NCBI GenBank assembly: GCA_018388625.1
Contig: CP074402.1
Span: 1 to 64,000 of the forward strand
From: Nocardiopsis eucommiae
Lineage (GTDB): Bacteria > Actinomycetota > Actinomycetes > Streptosporangiales > Streptosporangiaceae
Reading direction: 5' to 3'
DNA length: 64,000 nucleotides
Positions within the stretch are counted from its first letter, which is position 1. The number at the start of each line of letters is the position of its first letter. Of this stretch, positions 42,139 to 51,057 are shown in pieces. The notes beneath the pieces are model-generated. The model did not search any database. It had not been told where the DNA came from and worked only from the letters and a program-made list of their open reading frames with translations. The translations under genes and the position numbers were made by a program.

Positions 42139-42618
42139 CTACGCCGTGGCCGAGCGCAGGTCGGCGCTCAGGTGCGGCCAGGCGGTACGGAAGGCGGGGA
42201 GCAGGGGCAGCTCCTCGGCGGCGTCCACCGAGACCCACCGGATCTCCTTGCTCTCCGAGTTCCCGGGGCGGAAGGGGGTGAGGGTCGGCACACGGAGCAG
42301 GAACGTGTCGTAGCGCCACACGGACAGGTCCTGCTCGTGGCGGCCCAGGACCGTGTAGTCCTCGAGGTCGCCCGCGACCTCCTCCCGGAACTCCCGCACG
42401 GCCGCCTCCAACGGGGTCTCGTCCCGGTTCCGGGCTCCGCCGGGGATGCCCCAGGTGCCGCCCATGTGCGTCCAGCCCGCGCGGTGCTGGAGCAGGACGT
42501 GACCGGAACCGGCCACGTCGGTGGCGTACAACAGCAGCCCGGCGGCGCCGTACCGGCCCCACCTGCGGGATCCGTCGGCCAGGTCGACCCAGCCGTTTCC
42601 GTCGCCCTCCTGCATCAA
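42139..42618 (-). CDS. Nudix hydrolase
   Basis: 159 residues from ATG 42618. Nudix box within GGARNRDETPLEAAVREF followed by REEVAG gives the G-x5-E-x7-REUxEExGU pattern. N-terminal WGRYGAAGLLLYA strand and GSGHVLLQHRAGWTHMGGTW precede it. Substrate cannot be assigned; such proteins often act on (d)NTPs or ADP-ribose-type compounds. The second methionine (42615) is an equal start. Confidence 0.93.
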   Translation of the reverse strand: MMQEGDGNGWVDLADGSRRWGRYGAAGLLLYATDVAGSGHVLLQHRAGWTHMGGTWGIPGGARNRDETPLEAAVREFREEVAGDLEDYTVLGRHEQDLSVWRYDTFLLRVPTLTPFRPGNSESKEIRWVSVDAAEELPLLPAFRTAWPHLSADLRSATA

Positions 42619-42728
42619 AGCCCTCCAACCAGAGCCGTTCCTCGTGTCCCGCGATCAGGGGTTCCCCGGTCCGTGAGCAGTGGACCAGGGGAATCCACGG
42701 AGACCGTTCCCGCTAACCTCTTGAACCT

Positions 42729-44015
42729 ATGGCCCGCCTGACCTCTTCCGCAGCCGCTCTGCCCGTGTACGCCCTCGGCCTCGTCCGAAGCCACGGGGTC
42801 CCCCTGCTGTGTGCCTACACCGCGGGGATGCTGACCCACACGCTGCTCATGCGGGGGCTGGTGGCGCTGAACGACGTCAACCCCACCCTTTCCCTCGCGG
42901 GGCTCGGTCTCACCCTCCTCGTCACCCTGATCACCTTCGTCGTCATGTTCCAGCTGCTCAGGCCGGGCCTGCCGATGATCGACTCCGAACTGGGCGCCCA
43001 GGTCGTCCGGCGCCGCCGGAACGGGTTCGCCGAGAGCGAGCGGAGGGTGGTCGACGGGGTGGCGCTCGCCATCTTCCCCTTCCTGCTCTTCTACGGGGCC
43101 TGGGGACTGATCGGGGAACAGTACGACACCTACAGCGTCAGTCTGCTCAACACGGGTGGCCTGGAGGCCTTCGCGGCGCCCACCGAGCTCTCCTGGTTCG
43201 GCCTGCCCCTGGTCGTCGCCGTGACCGCCTGGGTGCTGCGCCGGGTGTGCGGCCGCTTCTACGAGGCCAACCGCAACCCGGTGCTGGGCGTGCTCACGGC
43301 CCTCTTCGAGGGCGTGTGGATGTTCCTCGCGGTCTTCTCCGTCGGGGTGTTCCTCAGCCTCTGCCAGGAGTGGATGTCGAACCGTGTGGTCTGGGTGGGC
43401 CTGGAGACCGGTGTGACCGGCCTGCTCGACGGGATCGGTCAGCGGATCGACGTCCCCTCGCTCTCCGCGGGGGTGGCCTCCGCCGTCGCGAGCACGTGGT
43501 CCGTGCTCAAGGAGGGATTCCTGGGCCCGATGCTCTGGCTGACCATCACGGCGGTGGTCTACCGGGCCCAGATCGACGATCACGACGCGCTCTTCGAGGA
43601 GCGCCGGGGTGGCGGTGAGTTCGGCGCCGTGGTCAACCGGGCCGCGCGGATGGGCCGTGTGTTCGGCCGGGCCGCCTCCTCGGACTTCCGGGAGAAGTTC
43701 AGTCCCTGCCTGAACGCCGTCCGCTTCGTGCTGGGCGCCGGTCCGGTCTTCTACCTGACCTTCTGTCTGTACTTCGTGCTCCTGGACGTGGCCTTCAGCC
43801 AGCTGAACCGGGGCCTGTTCGTCCTGTTGGGGCCGGGTGACTTCCGGGGCGAGCTGTGGCCGTGGCTCCAGCCGGTCGACTTCGCCGTCGACGCGCTGCA
43901 CATGCTGTTCCGCCTGTGCCTGCTGGCCGCAGCCTTCGAGATCGCCCTGCGCAGGGCCGAGGAGACCAGCGTGGGCCGCCGTGTGCGCCGGGTCGCCGGG
44001 CACGCCGTCCGCTGA
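42729..44015 (+). CDS. multipass membrane protein, unknown
   Basis: 428 residues from ATG 42729. About seven hydrophobic segments, for example LGLTLLVTLITFVVMFQLL, LAIFPFLLFYGAWGLIG, LPLVVAVTAWVLRRVCG, TALFEGVWMFLAVFSVGVFL, FYLTFCLYFVLLDVAF and LFRLCLLAAAFEIAL. A cytoplasmic loop holds RAQIDDHDALFEERRGGGEF. No family recognised. It ends 13 bases before the convergent end of the three-gene operon at 44029-46293; genes on both sides encode membrane proteins. Confidence 0.8.
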   Translation: MARLTSSAAALPVYALGLVRSHGVPLLCAYTAGMLTHTLLMRGLVALNDVNPTLSLAGLGLTLLVTLITFVVMFQLLRPGLPMIDSELGAQVVRRRRNGFAESERRVVDGVALAIFPFLLFYGAWGLIGEQYDTYSVSLLNTGGLEAFAAPTELSWFGLPLVVAVTAWVLRRVCGRFYEANRNPVLGVLTALFEGVWMFLAVFSVGVFLSLCQEWMSNRVVWVGLETGVTGLLDGIGQRIDVPSLSAGVASAVASTWSVLKEGFLGPMLWLTITAVVYRAQIDDHDALFEERRGGGEFGAVVNRAARMGRVFGRAASSDFREKFSPCLNAVRFVLGAGPVFYLTFCLYFVLLDVAFSQLNRGLFVLLGPGDFRGELWPWLQPVDFAVDALHMLFRLCLLAAAFEIALRRAEETSVGRRVRRVAGHAVR

Positions 44016-44028
44016 GCCGTCGTCGGAG

Positions 44029-45094
44029 TCAGTCGAGGAGCTCCGGCTCGAACAGCAGCGCCTCGGGGCGCGGAGCGGCCTTGTCGGCGGAGGTGGCCAC
44101 GGTGACCTCGAACCGCAGGTCGTCCGCGACCTCGGCCGGGACCAGGTACGTGACGACCAGGGACTGCGTGGTGCCCGCCGGGATCGGTTCCCAGTCGCCG
44201 CCGGTGCACCCGCCCATGACCCGGCCGGGGTCCTCCGCGAGGTTGCGCAGGCTGAACTCGTTGGTCGGCTGCCAGGCGCGGCCCTCCCCGTCGAGTGCGC
44301 GGAACCGGCAGTAGTCCGCCAGCCGTGTGCTCGCCTCCCCGTCTCCGGGGTGACTTTGAAACCGACGTCGACGATCTCGGTCCCCTCAGGAGGGGCGGGC
44401 AGGGTGTCGAGGAAGCCGGTGACGTAGCCGACGGACCCCCACTCGCTCCCTGCGAGGTCGGCGGTCCGCCCGGAGACGGGTGCGGCGTCGGGGCGGACCA
44501 GGCCCTGTTCGCGTGCGGCGTCGAGTTCGGTCAGGTAGGGCCAGACCAGGACACAGGGCAGGAGCACGACCAAAGCGCCAAGGTACGGCAGGTGCAGGCG
44601 TTTCCACAGGGGGCGGGCGTGCCGGACGGGACCGGCCGACACGCGTCCTCCCCCGTGGCGGGCGGGGTGGGTGGGACGGGTGGGGCGGTCACCGTTCCAG
44701 GGGTGCTCCCGGGGAGGGTGCTGCCACGGCTGGTCGGGTCGCTGGTACCGATGCCCCTGGGGCCCCTGAGGGCTCTGGGGCGGCTGAGGCGGTCCGGGGC
44801 GCGAGGCGGGCGGCGCCGGTGCCCTTGGGGGGCCCTGGGGTGGTCCTGGGGGCGCGGGGGCTGGCCCGGGTGTCCTGGGCCGGGCTGGGGCGGGAACCGT
44901 CTCTGGGGTCCCTGCGGGGCCTGGGGGGCCGGAGGTGGAGGAGGCCCCTGGGGTTGGGGAGGCCCTTGGGGGCCCGGAGGTGGACCGGTGGGTCCGGTCG
45001 GGGGCTGCCCGGGTCGTCCCGGGTGGCCGTAGGGGGTGTTGTCCGGGCGCGGCCAGCCGGGCCCGGAGCGCCAGTGCGGGTCATGTGGACGCAT
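44029..45094 (-). CDS. Pro-rich single-pass membrane protein with external domain (two frame breaks)
   Basis: 355 residues after repair, from ATG 45094, which lies inside the end of the previous gene (14-base overlap). Residues 1-175 are Pro/Gln/Gly-rich (PPTGPTGPPPGPQGPPQPQG), then one TM helix (YLGALVVLLPCVLVWPYL) and an external beta-rich domain (VDVGFKVTPGDGEASTRLAD; PTNEFSLRNLAEDPGRVMGG) that ends PEALLFEPELLD. Breaks at the G6 run 44827-44832 and the G4 run 44347-44350. The external region shares the layout of the two preceding genes. Third gene of the operon; function unknown. Confidence 0.8.
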
Positions 45095-45692
45095 GGTCGT
45101 CCTCCCCGGTCTCCGCGCCGTCGGCCCGGAGCTCCGCCGGGAGGAGGGTCGCGGGTCGGTCGGTGGGTTCGGGGTTCTCCAGGCCGAGGTCGACCTTCGC
45201 CTGGGCGCCCAGGCGGCTGTCGTAGCCGAAGGCGTGGGTCACGACCAGCGCGGGCTTCTCGATCCGGTCCGTCGGGACCTCGAACACGAACGCGCCGTGC
45301 ACCGGCAGGCCGGGGGAGAACGTCTGGTGGTCGAGACTGTCGCGGAACCAGCCGCGCTCGACGTAGACGGAGCCGTCCCTCATCCGCAGCTCGGACGGGA
45401 GGTTCTCGATGGTCTCTCGGGTGGCGGTCACGTCGGCCCAGACCAGGACCCAGGCGCCGTTGGCCTCGACGGTGTGCGTACCGCCGTCCGCGTCGCCGGG
45501 GGCCTCCAGTGACGTGGCGAGGTCCACCTCGGTCACCCGGACGGTGAAGTCGTCGGTGGTCACGGCCGCGTCGGTGTCACCGGCCGTGGTGATCGGGTCG
45601 ACCATGTCCTCCTTGCCCACCACGAAGCGTTGGAGGACCGCGATGAGGACCACCAGGCAGGCGCAGGTCAGGATGGAGAGCGCGCGGTTCAC
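45081..45692 (-). CDS. membrane-anchored beta-sandwich protein (DUF4352-like)
   Basis: 203 residues, intact. GTG 45692 overlaps the stop of the preceding gene as GTGA. An N-terminal TM anchor (ALSILTCACLVVLIAVLQRFV) is followed by an external domain with GAWVLVWADVTATRETIENL and ELRMRDGSVYVERGWF, a pattern reminiscent of DUF4352/telokin-like immunoglobulin folds. Second gene of the three-gene operon. The fold is inferred from pattern only. Confidence 0.82.
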   Translation of the reverse strand: MNRALSILTCACLVVLIAVLQRFVVGKEDMVDPITTAGDTDAAVTTDDFTVRVTEVDLATSLEAPGDADGGTHTVEANGAWVLVWADVTATRETIENLPSELRMRDGSVYVERGWFRDSLDHQTFSPGLPVHGAFVFEVPTDRIEKPALVVTHAFGYDSRLGAQAKVDLGLENPEPTDRPATLLPAELRADGAETGEDDHAST

Positions 45693-46293
45693 CGGCCGCT
45701 CCCCTCCAGGGGGACGGTGACCGCGCCCGCGAGCTTCTTGTCGGACGGCCACAGGACGCCTCCACCGCCACGGGCCTCCAGCCTCTCGACCTCGTGCACC
45801 GTGACGACCAGGTCCTCGATCGTGTCGGGGTCGACGCCGTCGGGAAGGTCCCAGGAAATGATCGCGTCCTTCTCCGGCATGTGCGGTTGCAGGTGGGAGA
45901 CGATGCCGTCCGGCATGCGCTGGAAGAGGACGGTCGGGTGCTCGGTCCGCTTCCCCGCTGGCTCGATGTTCACGACCACGGCCTTGACCGCGTCGAAGAC
46001 GGAGACCGGCCTCTCGGAGCCGTGCATCTCGATGTCCGCCCGCAGTTGGAGCTGGTCTCCGAGCTCGCCGGTGACGACCCTGGCCTCGTGCGGGGAGATC
46101 CGGATCAGGGAGTTCTCCACCTCGGTCCCGGCCGCCGAGGGCTCGGACACGGCGTCGGCCCGCTCCAGCCCGCCGAACACGGCAACGCCGAGCAGGCCGA
46201 CGGATCCGACCGCCCCGGCCAGCGAGACGAGGGCGAGGCGGGCGAGCGGGTTCCGGGGAGGGGGACCGACGGGGGCGTCGGTCGCGAGGACAT
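45689..46293 (-). CDS. membrane-anchored external protein, first gene of operon (frame broken)
   Basis: 201 residues after repair, from ATG 46293. The start MSSRPTP joins VGPPPRNPLARLALVSLAG when one base is added to the G5 run 46271-46275; unrepaired, the frame would need a TTG at 46324. One TM helix (LARLALVSLAGAVGSVGLLG), then an external beta-rich domain (ELGDQLQLRADIEMHG, AVVVNIEPAGKRTEHPTVLF, IEDLVVTVHEVERL). No family recognised. It shares the anchor-plus-beta layout of its two downstream neighbours. Confidence 0.75.
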
Positions 46294-46721
46294 GGTGCAC
46301 CACGAGGCGCAAGTGTAGGGCCAAAGGGTGCCGAACCCCCTGGACACCCCCGTGCCCGCCCGAACCTGGCCGGAAGAGGACACCTCGGATTCGCCCAGCG
46401 CAGGACGGGTTCCGTTACCCGGTTCGGCGGAGGAACCGGGGGTGCGGGCGGGCCTGGAGCGCGGGAGACGTTCGCCTGCGCGTCCACGGGGTAGGAGGGG
46501 TAACCGTGCTCCCAAGTGTCCGGCGTTCGCCCGCGGTCGTACGCTCTTCCGGTGACACGGGGCGTCCGCTTCCGTGGTCCTCTCCGCGAGAACGTGGGAA
46601 CGCGGTCATTCGTGTTCGATCTTTCCGACCGGGGAAACGGTGGGGAACGCCGGAATCCCCCTCGGCACGGGAAGTGAACAACGCGTAGCGCCTTTGTGAC
46701 CTTGGGTTTTCCCGCTCAGAC
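46294..46721. other. intergenic region, no gene supported
   Basis: Divergent gap between the three-gene operon and the peptide gene. Open frames here are shadows. It must hold the promoter of the minus-strand operon, but I cannot place it. Confidence 0.4.
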
Positions 46722-46765
46722 TGAAAGCCGGTTGAAAGCGGAGCGGAAGAGGACCTCTCTAGCGT
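46722..46765 (+). promoter_or_regulatory. SARP-type direct repeats and -10 box
   Basis: TGAAAGC at 46722 and 46733 are 11 bases apart, with a weaker third element (CGGAAGA) at 46744. TAGCGT at 46760-46765 fits a -10, nine bases after the third element. Heptad repeats of 11-bp period just upstream of the -10 are the known arrangement of SARP/AfsR-type operators. Confidence 0.5.
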
Positions 46766-46818
46766 CAAGGGTGTCGTCGGATCGGTAGCTGCGTGAGGAC
46801 GGCTCGCAGCTCCCTGTG

Positions 46819-46890
46819 GTCCGACGGCTGTCGGACACATGCCATCCGTGGCGTAACTGAGGCGGAAGCGCCACGGATGGCGGATCCGCC
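46819..46890 (+). promoter_or_regulatory. structured 5' leader with three hairpins
   Basis: GTCCGAC GGCT GTCGGAC (46819-46836), then GCCATCCGTGGCG (46841-46853) pairing perfectly with CGCCACGGATGGC (46869-46881), then the palindrome GGCGGATCCGCC (46879-46890), which overlaps the second stem and is therefore mutually exclusive with its end. All lie in the presumed leader of the peptide gene at 46973. Confidence 0.55.
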
Positions 46891-46972
46891 GGAAGACGGT
46901 GGCCGCATGATGCTTCGTAGACGTAGGGCGACGTTACGGCTCTACACGAGTGCTGTACGCAAAGGAGTACGA

Positions 46973-47131
46973 GTGCCGAAGATGCTGACAGTGGACGAGC
47001 GGTTCGACGCGATCGTCTCCGGCGTGACGCCGGAAGCCAAGTTCGACCCCTTCCAGGAGCCCACTCCCAGGGAGAGTGTTCCCGCCGAGCGCGAGGACAA
47101 GCCGGAGGAGAAGAAGACGGAAGACAAGTAG
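46973..47131 (+). CDS. 52-residue small charged peptide beside AfsR-like regulator
   Basis: GTG 46973 with an excellent AAAGGAG site five bases upstream. Residues 1-25 (VPKMLTVDERFDAIVSGVTP) are mixed and partly hydrophobic; the C-terminal half is Pro/Glu/Lys-rich and ends EREDKPEEKKTEDK. No Cys, no signal peptide, no recognised family. It is 115 bases upstream of, and on the same strand as, the BTAD/NB-ARC/TPR regulator. It could be a regulatory peptide, a precursor, or an AfsS-like small effector. Confidence 0.6.
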   Translation: MPKMLTVDERFDAIVSGVTPEAKFDPFQEPTPRESVPAEREDKPEEKKTEDK

Positions 47132-47210
47132 ACGGGCGTCTTTGAGGAGCCGCCGCTCCGAGTGCTGGTGAAGAGGGGGCACTCGGCGGGGACGGACTCG
47201 GACGCATTCC

Positions 47211-47255
47211 GAATTCCACAAGGTGGCCTTGCTAGGGTTGCTCCTTGTGGAATTC
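47211..47255 (+). promoter_or_regulatory. 13-bp inverted repeat around promoter and start of the regulator gene
   Basis: GAATTCCACAAGG (47211-47223) and CCTTGTGGAATTC (47243-47255) are perfect inverted arms separated by 19 bases. Between them TAGGGT (47233-47238) fits a -10 box, and the right arm contains the GTG start codon (47247-47249). This suggests a repressor-type operator over a leaderless promoter. Confidence 0.6.
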
Positions 47256-50233
47256 GGCGTGCTTGGTCCCATTGCCGCGTGGTCCGAGGGACGACCCCTT
47301 CCGGTCGGTGGACCACGCCAGCGGTGTGTTCTGGGCGCTCTCTTGGTGTACGCCGGTCGAGAGGTCACCTTCGACCAGCTGATCCACTTCCTGTGGAGCG
47401 ACGACCCCCGCGCACGGCGCGCTCGGTCATCCAGGTCCAGGTCTCCCACCTGCGCCGGGCGTTCCCGGGAATCATCAGCACCACCTCCGGCGGGTACCTG
47501 GCCGACGTCGACCCCGGCCGCGTCGACCTGCACCGGTTCCGGGGTCTGCGCGACGGAGCCGACCCCGCCGATCCGGAGACCGCCCACGCGCGGCTCTCCG
47601 AGGCGCTGGAGTGCTGGCGCGGAGTCCCGTTCTCCGGGGTCGGGTCCGAACACCTCTACTACTCGCTGGTGTCCCCGCTCCTGGAGGAGCGCTGGGCCGC
47701 CGTGGCCGACTGGGCCTCCTACGGGCTCTCGCTGGGGCGCGCGAACGAGGTGGTCTCCTACCTCACGCCGATTGTCCGGCAGGAGCCGCTCCGGGAACGG
47801 TTGCACCACCACTTCATCACCGCCCTCTGGCACACCGGCGAACGGGCGGCGGCGCTCTCCGCCTACGAGGAGATTCGCTCCCGCCTGGCGGACGAACTGG
47901 GCGTCGACCCCGACCCCGACCTCATCGCGCTGCACACCCAGATACTGCGGGCGGACACCTCCGAGCAGACCCCGGCCAAGGGGCTGACCTCGCCCTTCCC
48001 CGTGGTGAAGGACCACTTCGTCGTCCGGAACGACCTCCCTCGGGACATCCCGGACTTCGCCGGGCGGCGGGAGACCCTGGAGCACCTGATCGGTGTGGGG
48101 ACGTCCAAGGACGATCGGGCCCGGGTCTGCGTGATCTCGGGCAGCGGCGGTTCCGGGAAGACCACGCTCGCCGTGCGGGCCGGGCACGAACTGGTGCACC
48201 ACTTCCCCGACGGGCAGCTGTTCATCGACCTGTACGGGTACACGGCCGAGAAGAAGCCCCTGGACGAGGGGGCGGCACTGGGCGCCCTCCTGCGCGCGGT
48301 CGGCGTGCCCTTCGAGGAACTGCCCGACTCGGTGGACGAACGCTCCGCGCTCTGGCGGGCGACCCTCCGGGGCAGGCGCCTGCTCGTGGTCCTGGACAAC
48401 GCGGTCAGCTACGCGCAGGTCAACCCGATCCTGCCCTCCGCCGAGGGCACGCTCACCCTGATCACCACCAGGAACGACCTGGCCGGGCTCAGCGGTACCG
48501 ACTACGTCTCCCTCAGCATGCTGGGGGAGGAGTCGGCCCTGGAACTCCTCGGCAAGGTCCTGGGGGAGGACCGGGTCGTCCGGGAACGGGACCAGGCCCT
48601 GAGGGTGGTGCGGATCTGCGGCGGGCTCCCCTGGCACTGCGGGTGGTCGCCGGACGCATGCTCAGCAGACCGAAGTGGACCTTCGGCCACGTCGAGCGCC
48701 GGTTGAGCGAGCAGAGCCGCCGCTTCCGCGAGCTCCAGATGGACGGGCAGAACGTCGAGGCGGCGATCGACCTCTCCTACCAGAGCCTCAACGGCGAACA
48801 GCGGCGCGCCTTCCTCCTGCTCGGGGTGCTGGTCGGCACCACCGTGGACCTCCACGGCGCGGCGGCGCTGCTGGACATGGACCCCATGGACGCGGACGAC
48901 CTCCTCCAGGGGCTCGTGGGCGTCTGCCTGCTGGAGGAGCCGGACGGCGACGTGTACCGCCTGCACGACCTCATCGGTGACTTCTCGCGCTACCGGGGTT
49001 CGTCCGACCTGGAGCCGACGGAGGCCGAGGAGGCCCGGGGGCGGCTGGCCCGGCAGTACATGCACGTCTCCCAGCGCGCGGCGGACCTGTTGGGCCCGCG
49101 CGCGCACGGCGGCTCGGACGAGGCGGGGGCTCGCGGTACCGGGCCGAACTCCTCGACCGGGCCGAGGCGGAGGCCTGGTTCGACCGTCACCAGGACAACG
49201 TCGCCGACGTCATCGACTTCTACAGCGATGGGGAGAGTGTCGATGAGGCGTGGCGGATGGCCGACGCGGTGTGGAGGTTCTACGCGCAGCGCGGCAAGAT
49301 GGGTCTCCTGCTCACCTCGCAGGAGAAGGCCCTGCGCGCCAGCGAGCGGCGCGGCAGCCAACGGGGCCGCGCGGTCACCCTCATCGGGATGGGGATCGCG
49401 CACTGCCTCTCCGGACGGTTCGACACCTCGCTCTCCTACCTCCAGGAGGCCCTCGTTCTCCTGGAGGAACTGGGCGACGAACGCGGCATCATCCGTGCCC
49501 TGGCCAACCTCAGCATGGTCCACGAGCGCACGGGACGGTTCCGGGAGTGCTCCGAGTGCGTCGAGAGGGTCATCTCCTACGCGGTGTCCCAGGGGGACAA
49601 GCAGCTCGAGGTGATGCAGCGGGCCAACCTGGCGGTGCTGTACATGAACCTGGGTCGGTACCAGGAGGCACTGGCCCTCAGCGAGGGGGTCCTGGCCCTG
49701 GGCGCGGACGAGAGCCTGGACAGCAGCCGGACCCAGGCGGCGCTCATCGCCGGTGAGGCCCGGACGGCCCTCGGGGACCTGGAGGGCGCCTACGAGGCCC
49801 TGCGGATCGCCGTCGCGCTGTCCAAGGACAAGAGCACGAAGGAGATGTACGCCCACAACTCCCTGGGCGTCGCCTACAGGGCGGGCGGGAGGTTCGACGA
49901 GGCGGTCACAGAACACCGGACGGCCTTGGAACTGGCGGACCGGAACGGCAACCGCAGCGCGGACGCGGAGGTCCTGACAGACCTGGGGGCGACCTACTCC
50001 GCCGCCGGTCGGCACGCGGAGGCCGCGCGGACCCTCGAGAAGGCACTGGCCATGGCGCACGAGCGGGGCGAGCGGTACGTCGCGGCCAGGGCCTCGCTGG
50101 CGCTCGGGGGCTGCCCGCACCGGTGGTGGACGCCGAGCGCGCTCGGGGCCTGCTCACCGACGCCCTCCGGACCTTCGAGGAACTGGGCCTGCCCGACGCC
50201 GACCGGGCCCGGGAAGCACTCAAGGACCTCTGA
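47247..50233 (+). CDS. AfsR-like regulator: BTAD-HTH, NB-ARC ATPase, TPR (four frame breaks)
   Basis: 996 residues after repair, from GTG 47247 (VEFGVLGPIAAW, the usual SARP opening). OmpR-type DNA-binding domain (about 1-90), BTAD helices (about 95-245, LLEERWAAVADWASYGLSLG), NB-ARC ATPase (about 280-540) with P-loop SGSGGSGKTTLAV, RRLLVVLDNA (Walker B) and GGLPLALRVVAGRM, then TPR repeats to the end (GRFDTSLSYLQEALVLLEEL; AGRHAEAARTLEKALAMAHE). Breaks: C5 47405-47409, C4 48628-48631, G5 49124-49128 and G5 50106-50110. Members are signal-integrating activators of secondary metabolism or development; here the only nearby same-strand gene is the small peptide. Confidence 0.93.
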
Positions 50234-50252
50234 ACTCCCCGGCGGTCACCCC

Positions 50253-51057
50253 TCAGCGATTCGAGGATCTCGACGCCTTCGACGGCTTCCAGCCGCCGTT
50301 CTTCCGCATCGACCTCAGGTACAGCGCGGAGGGCAGTCTCCGGACACCCTTCGGAAGACGCGGGTACACCGTCCGGGTCACGCGCATCAGGCGGTCGAAG
50401 CGGCGCTGACGCGCCTCCGACCAGGGGATTCCGTACTGCCTCCGCAGCTCCGGGCCCAACAGGCCACCGCTCAGGAACCGTTGCGTGAGGGTCAGCGGCC
50501 ACAGCAGCCGGTTGTCCGGACGGAACAGTGACTGGGACAGACCGACGGCATGCGGGCCGACTTCCAGACGGGCACAGGCGTGTTCCCAGTAGTCTGAGAA
50601 CTCCTCGGTGCTTTGGGGCCACCGCTCCCGGGGTAGGCCGAGGGCAGTGGCGTACACCGAGGTCTCACGAAGGAACTCGGCTCGTTCCTCCTCGGTCAGG
50701 TCGGCCACGGTCAGCTCGTACAGACGCACCGCGCTGTGGTACAGCGTCGCGCCGACCCACAGCAGCAGCTCGGGGTCGAGGGCGTCGTAGCCCGGACCCC
50801 GGACCCTGCGGTGCATGGCGCGCACGATGGCCTGTACGCGTTCGCTCTCCTCCGGGGTGCCCAGGGCGGTTCCGTAGACGTAGTACATCGTGCCGCGCAG
50901 CCGGTCGAGGGGCGTGCGGCGAACTCGCTGTGCTCGGCGACCCCCGGGCGACGCTCGGGTGGGCGATCTGGAGCAGGATCGCGTAGCCGGCCCCGGCCAG
51001 GATGCTGGCCTCGGTGTTGAGCCGCCGGAGAACCGGCGGGGCGTGGGATAGGTCCAT
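50253..51057 (-). CDS. oxygenase MpaB family protein, DUF2236 (two frame breaks)
   Basis: 268 residues after repair, from ATG 51057 (MDLSHAPPVLRRLNTEASIL). Core motifs GYAILLQIAHPSVARGVAEH and DRLRGTMYYVYGTAL, and LLLWVGATLYHSAVRLYEL with the heme-ligand type His. Breaks: C5 50941-50945 and G4 50909-50912; both repairs are needed to restore VARGVAEHSEF and ARPLDRLRG. DUF2236 proteins relate to latex-clearing protein Lcp and fungal MpaB, heme enzymes; the substrate is unknown. Ends 20 bases from the convergent regulator gene. Confidence 0.9.
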
